Assembly: GCF_000816105.1 (NCBI RefSeq)
Contig: NZ_CP007140.1
Coordinates: forward strand, 1,576,388 to 1,640,387
Reading direction: 5' to 3'
Origin: Thermococcus guaymasensis DSM 11113
Lineage (GTDB): Archaea > Methanobacteriota_B > Thermococci > Thermococcales > Thermococcaceae
DNA: 64,000 nt
In this document: positions 35,081-44,595 of the stretch, in pieces
Layout of the letters: each line of letters starts with the position of its first letter
Numbering within the stretch: position 1 is the first letter of the stretch
Made by a program: the position numbers and the translations under genes
Notes under the pieces: generated by a model
Told to the model about the DNA's origin: nothing
What the model saw: only the letters and a program-made list of their open reading frames with translations
Databases searched by the model: none

Positions 35081-36840
35081 GGCTCCTCCCCCCTGACGGG
35101 GCCGTTAAAGAGCCTTCCGCCGTTCTCCTTGAGAACCTGGGAGATCGGAACTCCCAGCTCCCTTGAGAGAATCTCCGCAGCCTTCAGCGTGCAGTAGCCG
35201 CCCTGGCACGTCCCCATCCCAAGCCTCGTGCGCCTCTTGATGGCATCCAGGGTTCTCGCGCCCCTACGTATCGCCTCCACAATTTCTGCCTCAGAGACCA
35301 TCTCGCAGGTGCACACAATGTTGCCCCAGCGCGGGTCTTCCCGAATCTTCTTTTCGAGCTCTTCGAGACTCATCTCGCTTGCACGGGGAATCGGCTCCCT
35401 GCGCGGATTGAAGTCGGGTCTTGGTTCGAGCTTGAGCCCCATCGAGCGCAGCTGCTCGACGGCGTACTCCGCTATCGCAGGCGCCGAGGCGAGACCGGGA
35501 GACTGTATCCCAGCAACGTGGAGGAGGTTTTTGACCCACTTCGCGGGCCTTATTATGAAGTCCTCCGTGAAGGTCGGCGCCCTGACGCCGGCAAAGTAGC
35601 GGATTATCCTGTGCTTGGGAAAATCGGGATATATCTCACCATAGTGCTCGAGTATCTCGTCGATCTCCTCTGGATGAACCGACGTGTCGGTCTTGTCAGG
35701 CACCTCGACCGCGGTCGGCCCCCAAAGGATGTTGCCGTGGACGGTCGGGTTTATGCCGCCGCCCTTGGTGTGGGCCGGCATCGGGTACCTCAGCTCGGCA
35801 ACACAGTGCCTCACCCATTCCTCAAGCTCCTTGTCGAAGAGCAGGATGACGCCTTTCCTCGGGTGTATGGTGTACTCCCTCGAGCCTGCAAGCTCGGCTA
35901 TCTCATCGGAGAAAACACCGGCGGCGTTCACGACGTATCTCGTTAGAAACGTCCCCCTGTTGGTTACGACGCCCTTGATGACGTCCCCTTCCCTGATGAA
36001 GCCAACAACCTCAGTCTCAAGGTGGAGTTCAACCCCATTGGCGGCAGCGTTTTCTGCCAGCGCAACAACAAGCTCATAGGGGTCGAGTATGCCGGTTGAG
36101 GGGACGTAAACCGCGGCCCAAGCATCTTTTGTCGCTTTGGGCTCAAGCTCCCATATCTTCTTTCCTCTGATTACACGTATTCCCTTGACGCCGTTCATCA
36201 CACCTTTGAGCTTCACCAAGTAGGGGAAAACGTACGCCGAGACGAACTTGTAAAGTGGGCCCGGGAGGTATTTCCTGTACTTCTGGAGCGTCCGAGGAGT
36301 TATGAACCAGAGACTCCCGACGCGTTTGAACTTAACCCCCAGCTCTTCGGCAAGTTTGTCGTACATCGCGTTCCCCTTGACGTTCAGTTTGGCCTTCAGC
36401 GTGCCGTGCTTCGCCGCCACACCAGGGTGTATCATCCCGTTGTTCGCCTTCGACGCCCCCACCGAGACGTCGGTAGCCTTCTCAATGAGGGCAACCTTCA
36501 GCCTGTACTTTGAAAGCTCCCTTGCTATCGCAGTCCCGCTGACACCGCCACCGATTATGACGACATCGTACTCCCCGACTACCCTGTCTTTGTTCTCCTC
36601 GTAAAGCTTCCTCCTGCGCTCTTCCTTACGTTTCAGCTCCTCCTCAGGATAGCCTTTCCACCGTATCCTGTTCACAACGCCCTCCACGCCCTTGATCTTC
36701 CCCACGGCAAGCCCTATCTCGACCCACTCCCCGTACGTCTCCACCTCCCCGTCGAGGAAGACAACCCCGTCCCTGACCTCGAACTTTATCTCATAGGGAA
36801 ATTCCCGAATGGCCTTCCTCACCTTTGATTCGAGACTCAT
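35077..36840 (-). CDS. GlpA-like FAD dehydrogenase with N-terminal BON-like domain and C-terminal BFD [2Fe-2S] domain
   Basis: A 587-residue protein in three parts. Residues 1-68 resemble a BON domain (REFPYEIKFEVRDGVVFLDG... GVEGVVNRI). Residues about 90-480 are a DAO-type FAD domain (VIIGGGVSGTAIARELSKY; VNAAGVFSDEIAELAG). The C-terminal BFD-like [2Fe-2S] region has CTCEMVSEAEIVEAI and GMGTCQGGYCTLKA. This order matches anaerobic glycerol-3-phosphate dehydrogenase subunit A except for the added BON-like part. Probable reaction: glycerol-3-phosphate to DHAP. Overlaps neighbours by 4 bases on each side. Confidence 0.87.
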   Translation of the reverse strand: MSLESKVRKAIREFPYEIKFEVRDGVVFLDGEVETYGEWVEIGLAVGKIKGVEGVVNRIRWKGYPEEELKRKEERRRKLYEENKDRVVGEYDVVIIGGGVSGTAIARELSKYRLKVALIEKATDVSVGASKANNGMIHPGVAAKHGTLKAKLNVKGNAMYDKLAEELGVKFKRVGSLWFITPRTLQKYRKYLPGPLYKFVSAYVFPYLVKLKGVMNGVKGIRVIRGKKIWELEPKATKDAWAAVYVPSTGILDPYELVVALAENAAANGVELHLETEVVGFIREGDVIKGVVTNRGTFLTRYVVNAAGVFSDEIAELAGSREYTIHPRKGVILLFDKELEEWVRHCVAELRYPMPAHTKGGGINPTVHGNILWGPTAVEVPDKTDTSVHPEEIDEILEHYGEIYPDFPKHRIIRYFAGVRAPTFTEDFIIRPAKWVKNLLHVAGIQSPGLASAPAIAEYAVEQLRSMGLKLEPRPDFNPRREPIPRASEMSLEELEKKIREDPRWGNIVCTCEMVSEAEIVEAIRRGARTLDAIKRRTRLGMGTCQGGYCTLKAAEILSRELGVPISQVLKENGGRLFNGPVRGEEP

Positions 36841-37973
36841 TTTTTCATCATCTCCAGCAGGAACTCAACTATGTCAATAACCTCCAGACCATCACCGTTG
36901 AGCGCCAGCTCACAGCTCGGACAGGCGGTCACGACTCTGGTAGCGCCGTCTTTGAGCTGCTCCCTTCTCTCCGCGGCAATCTCCTCAGCTAGCTTCGGCT
37001 TCAGTCTTGAGACTGCACTGCCGCCATGGCCACAGCAGAAGAGCTCCCTGCGCGGTGCCTTCACCTCAAGCCCCTCAACCCTCTCCAGCAGGCCCCTGAG
37101 GAGCTCTTTTTCTCCGAGGTGTATGGCGAGCTTGCAGGGGGTGTGGTACGTTACGGTGCCCTCTGCCCTGAGCTCCAGCTTTGGAATAACCTCCCCGATG
37201 AGCTCCGCTACGTGGAGGACGCGGGGCTTCAGGTTTATGCCGTGTTTGGGGTAGAGGACGCGGAAGGCGTAGGCGCAGGATGGGCACGAGGTGACTATCA
37301 GCTCCGCACCGGTTGCGTTGAGCTTGTCCGCAGTCTTTTTGGCGATTTTCTTAAAGAGCTCCGTGTTCCCGAGGTTGTACGCAGGTAAGCCGCAGCAGGT
37401 CTCCTTCACTGTAAAAACATCGTAGCCGAGCTTTCTGAGGAACTCCACTGTCTTTTCAGCCAGCTCCGGCCTCTCGTTCCTCACGGTGCACCCCCTGAAG
37501 TAGAGCACCCTTCCCGAGCCGTCCGCGCTTGAGTCGGCCTTTCCGCACACATCGCCCGACGTTTCGAGGTTTTCAAAGACTTCTCTGAATTCTTCAAACA
37601 CGACGCCTTTGCTAACGGCTTTCTCCTTCACAGGCCGGATGAGGTCTGCAACCGAAAACTCGAACGGACAGTAGAGAGAGCACAGGTCACAGCCGAGACA
37701 GGTGTAAAGGGGTTCGAGGTTGTCGAGGTTCAGTTCGAGCCGTCCCTCGCGTATCATCAGGGCGACCCGCGCCTTTCCTGCAGGGGAAGTCGTTTCGCGC
37801 CCCTCGATTATCGAGACGGGGCAGGCGTGGCGGCACATGTTGGGGCACAGGGCGCACTTGGTGAGGTCATCCACTGACAGTTTTCCCTGGATAACCTTGA
37901 AGAGCATCCTTCCGCCCGTTAAAAGGTTCGAGAGGCCTATTTCGTCCTTGAGCCAGTCCCATTTTCCGGGCAT
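36837..37973 (-). CDS. GlpC/GlcF-like iron-sulfur CCG-domain protein
   Basis: A 378-residue electron carrier. Two N-terminal [4Fe-4S] motifs are CALCPNMCRHACP (about 40-52) and CLGCDLCSLYCP (about 92-103). Two CCG domains follow, with cysteine clusters FRGCTVRNE...ETCCGLPAY...SCPSCAYAF and TPCKLAIH...FCCGHGG...ACPSCELA. This is the subunit C architecture of anaerobic glycerol-3-phosphate dehydrogenase, and also of glycolate and lactate oxidase Fe-S subunits. No membrane segment is seen. It starts on the base after the stop of the upstream FAD oxidase. Confidence 0.9.
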   Translation of the reverse strand: MPGKWDWLKDEIGLSNLLTGGRMLFKVIQGKLSVDDLTKCALCPNMCRHACPVSIIEGRETTSPAGKARVALMIREGRLELNLDNLEPLYTCLGCDLCSLYCPFEFSVADLIRPVKEKAVSKGVVFEEFREVFENLETSGDVCGKADSSADGSGRVLYFRGCTVRNERPELAEKTVEFLRKLGYDVFTVKETCCGLPAYNLGNTELFKKIAKKTADKLNATGAELIVTSCPSCAYAFRVLYPKHGINLKPRVLHVAELIGEVIPKLELRAEGTVTYHTPCKLAIHLGEKELLRGLLERVEGLEVKAPRRELFCCGHGGSAVSRLKPKLAEEIAAERREQLKDGATRVVTACPSCELALNGDGLEVIDIVEFLLEMMKK

Positions 37974-39404
37974 TCACACCACCATGTTGCCTGGGTTCAT
38001 AACGTCCTTCTCATCAATCGCGAGCTTAATCCTCCTCAGCACCTCGTAGGCGTCCCCCAGCTCCTCGGGGAGCCACCTTTTCCTATGGCGGCCTATCCCG
38101 TGGTGGTGGCTTATCGTGCCCCCGCTCTCAAGCGTGGCCCTCATAGCGGCGTCCCAGACCGCGTTGTAGAACTCTTCGGCGCTCTTGCCCTTCGGAGGAA
38201 CACCCGCGAAGGTGAAGTAGAAGCAGACGCCCTGATCGTAGAAGTGGGAGGCGTGGGCTGAAGCCATCAGTGTTCCCTTCACAGACTTCATGGCCCTAAT
38301 GACGTTTTCATAGAGATTCATCGCTCCGCTCCAGTTCACCGCAACCTCTATCGTGTCTATGACCACTCCCACCGGCGCAAATTCCGATATCTCCTTCACG
38401 TTGAACCTCGTCTCCAGCCAGTGCCTCACAGGTTCCTCCCCGGTAGGCACCCCTTTGAACTCCTCCTCAACGATTTCCTTTTCGGCCCTTGCCAGCTTTG
38501 AGTCCCCTTCCACTATCATTACCGTCCCTATCTTCCCGTACAGCTCTTCGAATTTGTAGAAGTGCCTCTTTGTCTCAACGCGGTCGTATATCCTCACCAC
38601 AGCCGGCCTCGCGCCGCGGTGGAGTATCCGTCTGACGGAGTCCAGAGCCTCCTCAAGGCTCTCCGATGCAAATGAGAGCAGATAGCGCTCCTCCGGATAG
38701 GGACGAACCTTCAGCCATACCTTCGTCACGATGCCGAGTATCCCCTCGCTCCCAACGAAGAGCTTCCGCAGGTCCGGGCCCGTTGCCGTTCTCGGATGGG
38801 GTTTAAGCTCGATGAGCTTCCCAGGCGGAATTACCGCCCTCAGGCCAAGCACCATATCCTCGATGCCCCCGTATTTGGTCGAGAACTGGCCTATGGCCTT
38901 GGTTGCGACCCAGCCGCCCACCGTCGAGGGATAGAACGACTGTGGGAAGTGGCCGAGCGTGTAGCCCTTCCTGTTGAGGTACTCCTCGATGTAATACCCG
39001 TTAACTCCCGCGCCCGCCTCGACCATGAGGTCGTCCTCATAAAGCCGCAAATCCCTGAGGCGCTTCAGGTCGATCACAATGCCCCCGTACTCCGGCACCG
39101 TCGCACCTAGAACACCGGAGCCACCGCCGTAGGGGTAGATGGGAACCCCGTTCTCGTACGCCACCTGGACTGCGTTCACAACATCTTCCTCGCTCTCCGG
39201 AAACACCACCGCATCGGGAAGCGCTGGAACTTTACCCTTCAGCAGCCAGTGGAAGGTTATGAGCCAGTAGTCGTGGCTGTACGAAAAGAGGTCAGCCGGC
39301 TTGGTCGAAACCTTGTCCCCAAGAAGGCTCTTGAGCTCTGCAACGGCTTTATCACTGCCGTCACGTTTAGGGCGTTTAAGGACTTCATCAAACGTCAGCG
39401 TCAA
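37974..39404 (-). CDS. FAD-linked oxidase (GlcD / alkyl-DHAP synthase-like)
   Basis: First gene of the operon; 476 residues. The FAD_binding_4 domain has ALPDAVVFPESEEDVVNAVQ, GGGSGVLGATVPEYGG and VGGWVATKAIGQFSTKYGG. The FAD-oxidase C-terminal domain has ISHHHGIGRHRKRW, the histidine-rich motif of this family. Relatives oxidise 2-hydroxyacids (glycolate, D-lactate) or build ether lipids from acyl-DHAP. The TTG at 39404 is chosen because GAGGTGGT lies right before it; the in-frame ATG at 39425 is too close to the promoter. Its pairing with a CCG Fe-S subunit suggests a 2-hydroxyacid dehydrogenase. Confidence 0.85.
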   Translation of the reverse strand: MTLTFDEVLKRPKRDGSDKAVAELKSLLGDKVSTKPADLFSYSHDYWLITFHWLLKGKVPALPDAVVFPESEEDVVNAVQVAYENGVPIYPYGGGSGVLGATVPEYGGIVIDLKRLRDLRLYEDDLMVEAGAGVNGYYIEEYLNRKGYTLGHFPQSFYPSTVGGWVATKAIGQFSTKYGGIEDMVLGLRAVIPPGKLIELKPHPRTATGPDLRKLFVGSEGILGIVTKVWLKVRPYPEERYLLSFASESLEEALDSVRRILHRGARPAVVRIYDRVETKRHFYKFEELYGKIGTVMIVEGDSKLARAEKEIVEEEFKGVPTGEEPVRHWLETRFNVKEISEFAPVGVVIDTIEVAVNWSGAMNLYENVIRAMKSVKGTLMASAHASHFYDQGVCFYFTFAGVPPKGKSAEEFYNAVWDAAMRATLESGGTISHHHGIGRHRKRWLPEELGDAYEVLRRIKLAIDEKDVMNPGNMVV

Positions 39405-39418
39405 GATACCACCTCTAA

Positions 39419-39445
39419 TGTACATGGAACATACACGAATAAAAG
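39419..39445 (-). promoter_or_regulatory. Promoter and possible operator of the polyol operon
   Basis: On the minus strand a TATA-like CTTTTATTC (39437-39445) precedes TGTATGTTCCATGTACA (39419-39435), an imperfect inverted repeat with TGTA/TACA ends that lies between TATA box and start. It is a candidate operator for a regulator responding to the operon's substrate. Confidence 0.4.
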
Positions 39446-39513
39446 CATTTTGTGATGTGGAGACTACAGAACAGACAAGAAGAAAGTCAAGAGAAACTGA
39501 AAGAAAAAGAAAA

Positions 39514-40539
<1,026 letters not shown>

Positions 40540-40693
40540 TTAGGTTATCATTGAGGGAATAATAAAACTATCTGCCATCTGATTTTGAATTAGTCGTATA
40601 GAGAGTATTACATCGTGAACGTAGTAAGGATACTAGCTCCTCTAAAGAAAAGTTTAAGTACTATTTAGTGCCTAGAAAACATGAGGAAACATA

Positions 40694-40800
40694 ATGGATA
40701 TGTTTCATAAGAAGATATGTCCTTTGGCAATAGCAATAGGGTTAATAGCCCTCTAGCATCAGCACTGATAATAATCATCAAGAATAAGGGGGTTGGATAA
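40694..40800 (+). pseudogene. Frameshifted tiny membrane peptide gene ahead of the ABC cassette (tentative)
   Basis: An ATG at 40694 encodes MDMFHKKICPLAIAIGLIAL, then stops at 40756. Another frame continues as LASALIIIIKNKGVG and stops with TAA at 40798-40800, sharing a base with the next ATG (TAATG). Removing one CT from the CTCT near 40751 would join them into a roughly 35-residue peptide with one membrane helix and coupled translation to the next gene. It may be a true frameshift, a programmed shift, or chance. A separate small frame from 40717 is the other reading. Confidence 0.35.
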
Positions 40801-41582
40801 TGAAGAAAGACGTCTATCAAATGGTTGCTATTGCTATGATATCCTTCGGTCTTCTCGTTAATTTTGTCCCCGCGGCTTCATACTATCTCAATACCTATAT
40901 CCACGTACCATATAAAGGCAATATTATCAAAAATAGCACTTTCTCGTATTATGCTTTTGTCGGATCCTTCCGTGATAATAAAAGTATGGAAGACTATGAT
41001 CTTGGCATGATCATTAATATCACTTATCTCGGTAACAGTAGATATCAAGTTAAATATGCACTTTATAAGCTCTTGCCAGATGGAGGAAAGGATGGTATTA
41101 ATCTGGATATTCTTCCCAAGTTCCCATTTTATGCAACTGGTGGGGTCGTAAGTATCTCTAAAGGCCAAAGAACTCTCACATCAGAGGACAGATTGATCAA
41201 GCTTCTTTTTCCATCCAATCCTCCATATGGATGTTTGCTGAACAACACAACTCACACATATCCAAACAGATTCTATGGCTTTCCAAAAGTCATAATTTGT
41301 ACGAGCAATCCTAATCATAGTATTTATGCAATCTATGGAAACTCCCGCCTAGTGGCGATTAACATCATGCCCAAGAACATGTCTCTCCTAACATCCATTG
41401 TTACTCTCCCAAAGACTACATCCTCACCCGTTATTGCAATATATCTCGGGAAAGGTAATACAGTTCCGCCTCAGGATTGGGAAGGATGGGTTAGGTATGG
41501 CTTTGGCATTTCCTTCCCTTTGAATGTAGGATTTGTCATTTTAGGAATACTCTTGCTAATAGTGGCATCCCGGAGGGGGTAA
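40800..41582 (+). CDS. Predicted membrane-anchored extracytoplasmic protein of an ABC cassette
   Basis: A 260-residue protein with a hydrophobic N-terminal helix (about 7-27, MVAIAMISFGLLVNFVPAA), a large Asn/Tyr-rich outer domain with several N-x-S/T sites, and a C-terminal helix (about 238-256, NVGFVILGILLLIVA) ending ASRRG. No family is recognised. It is far more AT-rich than the flanking genes and uses many AT-ending codons, a sign of recent acquisition. It starts four bases before an ABC ATPase gene ends its spacing and is probably part of the exporter or its target. Confidence 0.78.
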   Translation: MKKDVYQMVAIAMISFGLLVNFVPAASYYLNTYIHVPYKGNIIKNSTFSYYAFVGSFRDNKSMEDYDLGMIINITYLGNSRYQVKYALYKLLPDGGKDGINLDILPKFPFYATGGVVSISKGQRTLTSEDRLIKLLFPSNPPYGCLLNNTTHTYPNRFYGFPKVIICTSNPNHSIYAIYGNSRLVAINIMPKNMSLLTSIVTLPKTTSSPVIAIYLGKGNTVPPQDWEGWVRYGFGISFPLNVGFVILGILLLIVASRRG

Positions 41583-41585
41583 TCT

Positions 41586-42416
41586 TTGAAGATTAACATA
41601 AACGCAAAGAAAGTGAACTTTAGCTATGATTCAAAAACTTTAGCCCTAAAAGATATCACCCTCAATGTGAAGGCAAAGAGAATTGGTATAGTTGGGCAGA
41701 ATGGTAGCGGAAAAACTACCTTTCTCTCTCTTCTTATGGGATTTTTAAAACCAGACAAAGGCAGTATTAAAGTTAATGGATTAATTCCCCATAAGGATAG
41801 AGAGAAAATCCTGAGTACATTTGCTCCAGCTTTTGAAAAGAGCCGTCTACCCTATGGGATGAAAGTTCGAGAACTTATACAGCTTGTGGGAGAATTAACT
41901 GGAGACCCTTCTAACGTAGAGGAGTTAGCAAAAGATCTTGGTTTGCTTTCGTTTAAGGATAAGAAAGTTTACGCGTTGTCTTCTGGGCAAAGTCAGCTAT
42001 TGTGGATTTTCAATGCATTATCTGATAGAAAAAGAATACCCGTTTTGGATGAACCATTCGTCCATCTTGATATACATGCCTACAAGAGAGTTGCAAGGGT
42101 ACTACGAGATCACTTTGAGAGTTATATACTAACATCACACATACCTGAGGATGTTGAGCTCCTAACGGATTCCGTAATTGTATTAGAAGAGGGCGAAGTT
42201 CAATGGTATGGCAAGTTACCTCAGAGTGACTCAACCTATGAGGTTTTTATTCCCTCCAAGGCAAGAGTTAAGCTTCCAAATGTTTTGGCTGATTTTGGGA
42301 ACGTTATTGTCTGCAAATGCCCGAGAGATTTACTTGAGTCACTGATGAAGGAGGGATTGATAATAGGATACAAACGGGCAGGGGTGCGTTTGCTATATGC
42401 TAAAATACGCGATTAA
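41586..42416 (+). CDS. ABC transporter ATP-binding protein
   Basis: A 276-residue ATPase. Walker A is GQNGSGKTT (about 37-45), the signature is the degenerate LSSGQSQLLW, Walker B IPVLDEPFVHLD, and the H-loop ILTSHIPED. The resemblance is to ABC-2 type exporter ATPases such as CcmA/BcrA. It has a TTG start at 41586 with GGAGGGGG upstream. The chain has about 70 extra C-terminal residues after the ATPase core. AT-rich like its neighbours; overlaps the permease gene by 20 bases. Confidence 0.9.
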   Translation: MKININAKKVNFSYDSKTLALKDITLNVKAKRIGIVGQNGSGKTTFLSLLMGFLKPDKGSIKVNGLIPHKDREKILSTFAPAFEKSRLPYGMKVRELIQLVGELTGDPSNVEELAKDLGLLSFKDKKVYALSSGQSQLLWIFNALSDRKRIPVLDEPFVHLDIHAYKRVARVLRDHFESYILTSHIPEDVELLTDSVIVLEEGEVQWYGKLPQSDSTYEVFIPSKARVKLPNVLADFGNVIVCKCPRDLLESLMKEGLIIGYKRAGVRLLYAKIRD

Positions 42417-43083
42417 AATGTACCTCAGGGAGATTTTCATGAATACAACATACTGGGTTATCCTTGGGCTTCTACTTGGTGCTGAATATTTTGCAGCTAC
42501 TCAGTACGAAAGTTCTCTAGCCTTTGTTGAACTGCTTCAGTTCATCGCGATTCCCATTTATATATTTCTTGTCTCAACTGTGTTTTTCACAGAGGATAAA
42601 GTCCTGACGTTTGAACTGGTACTATTCAGAAAATGGTCCACTGTTGCACGTGGACGGTTGCTCTCGCTTTTGCTTTCTATTTTGCCCTTCATGATTTTCA
42701 CAGTCTTCCTAGCTGGGCATTATAATCGGAATGATTTAATAGCCCCTATTTCCGTGGCTATCCTGTTCTATAGTAGTGCCGTTCTGATCTCAACGACTAT
42801 TGGGGGAGGAAGCAGACTCTATGTTCTCTCAATGGGACTTCTCTTTATGTTGCCTTTTTCATCCCTTGTCTTGATACAAAATCAGGCAAATATTGGAAAT
42901 CCTGTTCAGGGTTTTATGGGGTACCTTACCTATTTGTTTGCTCCAATATACGGATCTTACGCTGTATCTTCCGGGATTTTATTAGTAAATGTAGACAAGG
43001 CAAATCTCGGTATTCTTCTTTTCTCGTTCTTGCTAGGGCTCGGCTATCTTTATATCTTTGAAAGAAGAGAGGTATATCCATGA
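42397..43083 (+). CDS. ABC-2-like membrane permease
   Basis: A 228-residue protein with about six membrane helices. It begins MLKYAIKMYLREIFMNTTYW with a short cytosolic stretch and ends with a helix and FERREVYP. No sequence motif beyond the topology and position supports the call, but the overlap with the ATPase gene makes it the likely permease partner. It ends four bases from the stop of the truncated oxidoreductase on the other strand, which marks the right edge of the AT-rich block. Confidence 0.78.
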   Translation: MLKYAIKMYLREIFMNTTYWVILGLLLGAEYFAATQYESSLAFVELLQFIAIPIYIFLVSTVFFTEDKVLTFELVLFRKWSTVARGRLLSLLLSILPFMIFTVFLAGHYNRNDLIAPISVAILFYSSAVLISTTIGGGSRLYVLSMGLLFMLPFSSLVLIQNQANIGNPVQGFMGYLTYLFAPIYGSYAVSSGILLVNVDKANLGILLFSFLLGLGYLYIFERREVYP

Positions 43084-43086
43084 TTT

Positions 43087-43644
43087 TCAGCACTTTCCAC
43101 TCAGGACAGAGCCTATCAGCCTGGCCGTAACCGGAACTGGGAAAACCTTTCTCGGCGCCTTCTTTGTGAGCCACTCCCCTATCTCCTTTGCCCTCGCCAT
43201 TCCCTCGCGCATCGCGGTTCCGATGTTCCTCGGCGCGACGACATCACCTGCGAAGAAGATTCCCGCCTCCCTAAGGATTTTCTCGTTGGCGCAGACCACC
43301 TCGCGAATCGGGCTCGTCGGCAACTGGCCGATGGCATAGGCCACTACGTCAGCATCAATGACGAACTTCTCATCCGTCGTAACGACGCTTCCCTCGACGA
43401 TTCTCGTCCTCGCGAACTCAACTCCCTGAGCCTTTTCCTCCCCAAGTATCCTAACGGGGGACGCGTATTCTATGAACTCAAGCCCTTCCTCGATGAGCTT
43501 TTTAATCTCAGCCTTCGCGTAGCTCTTCTCAAGGGAACGGCGGTAGACCATCGTGACCTTTTCAGCGCCGAGGAGCCTCGATTCAATTGCAACGTCAACG
43601 GCCGTGTAGCCCGCTCCAATTATGACAACGTGCTTGCCCTTCAA
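43087..43644 (-). pseudogene. Truncated NAD(P)H oxidoreductase (GltD/NfnB-like), C-terminal half only
   Basis: The 185-residue frame starts (as TTG) at MKGKHVVIIGAGYTAVDVAIE, which is the second, NAD(P)-binding Rossmann motif of glutamate-synthase small subunit/NfnB-type enzymes. It runs to the second FAD motif AGIFFAGDVVAPRNIGTAM and the natural-looking C-terminus. The N-terminal Fe-S and first FAD domains (roughly 140-250 residues) are absent. Homologous-looking sequence continues upstream only to RLPDL (43656), then a stop at 43663-43665. It is probably a remnant left by a deletion or insertion. Confidence 0.75.
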
Positions 43645-43705
43645 ATCGGGAAGCCTAATTTGTCAGGGGGACAAAGGTTATTAGTCGCTGGGGAAAGGTG
43701 CTACC

Positions 43706-44509
43706 ATGATTGATGTTGACCTCGGAGGAATGGGCGTAATAGTGACGGCCTCCTCACGCGGGATAGGCTTCAACGTCGCGCGGGAGCTGTTGAAGGGGAA
43801 CGCGAGGGTTGTTATAAGCTCCAGAAACGAGGAAAACCTGAGAAAGGCCCTCGACGAGCTCTCTGCCTACGGCGAGGTTCATGCCGTCAGGGCAAACCTT
43901 TACCGTCAGGAAGACCTTGAAAGCCTTGTGAAGAAGAGCTGGGAGCTCCTCGGGGGAGTTGACGCCCTCGTCTGGAACGCGGGGAACGTCCGCTGTGAAC
44001 CCTGCCTCCTGCACGAGGCGAGCTACATCGACTGGATAGAGGCTTCCGCTCTGCACACAGTTGCGCCTGGCTACCTGACGACGCTCCTCGTTCAGGCATG
44101 GCTGGAGAAGAAGATGAAGGGCGTTCTCGTGTACCTCAACTCCGTCTCGATAAAGGAGCCGATGCCCCCGCTCGTTCTGGCCGACGTGACGAGGGCCGGA
44201 CTCGTCCAGCTGGCGAAGAGCGTTTCGAGGACTTACGGTGGGAAGGGGATAAGGGCCTACAGCATCCTGCTCGGCAGTTTCGACACGCCCGGTGCGAGGG
44301 AGAACCTCAAGATGGTCGCCGAAGCGAAGGGAGAGCCCTTTGAGGAAACCTGGGAGAGGGAAGTGCTTGGAAGGACGCCCCTCCACAGGACTGGGAAGTG
44401 GAGCGAACTTGGCTCGCTCGTGGCATTCCTCCTGAGCGAGGAAGCTGAGTACATGCTCGGCTCGACGGTCGTTATAGATGGCGCGATGACGAGGAGCGTT
44501 GACCTGTGA
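43706..44509 (+). CDS. Short-chain dehydrogenase/reductase family protein with altered active site
   Basis: A 267-residue SDR fold protein. The cofactor loop TASSRGIGF (14-22) and NAG (91-93) are intact, and a Ser at the catalytic position (Ser146) is kept. The Tyr-x-x-x-Lys pair expected 13 residues later is Ala159...Arg163 (LADVTRAGLVQL). The C-terminal DGAMTRSVDL is normal for the family. The protein may be a non-standard enzyme or a cofactor-binding non-enzyme. It has its own start with a GGTG-like site and no obvious partner. Confidence 0.85.
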   Translation: MIDVDLGGMGVIVTASSRGIGFNVARELLKGNARVVISSRNEENLRKALDELSAYGEVHAVRANLYRQEDLESLVKKSWELLGGVDALVWNAGNVRCEPCLLHEASYIDWIEASALHTVAPGYLTTLLVQAWLEKKMKGVLVYLNSVSIKEPMPPLVLADVTRAGLVQLAKSVSRTYGGKGIRAYSILLGSFDTPGARENLKMVAEAKGEPFEETWEREVLGRTPLHRTGKWSELGSLVAFLLSEEAEYMLGSTVVIDGAMTRSVDL

Positions 44510-44595
44510 AGAAAGGTAAGGAAAACCTACACTTTTTACATAATCAAATAATTATTGAATTAAAGAATCGCACAAAAACGTAAATGTTGAAGAGG

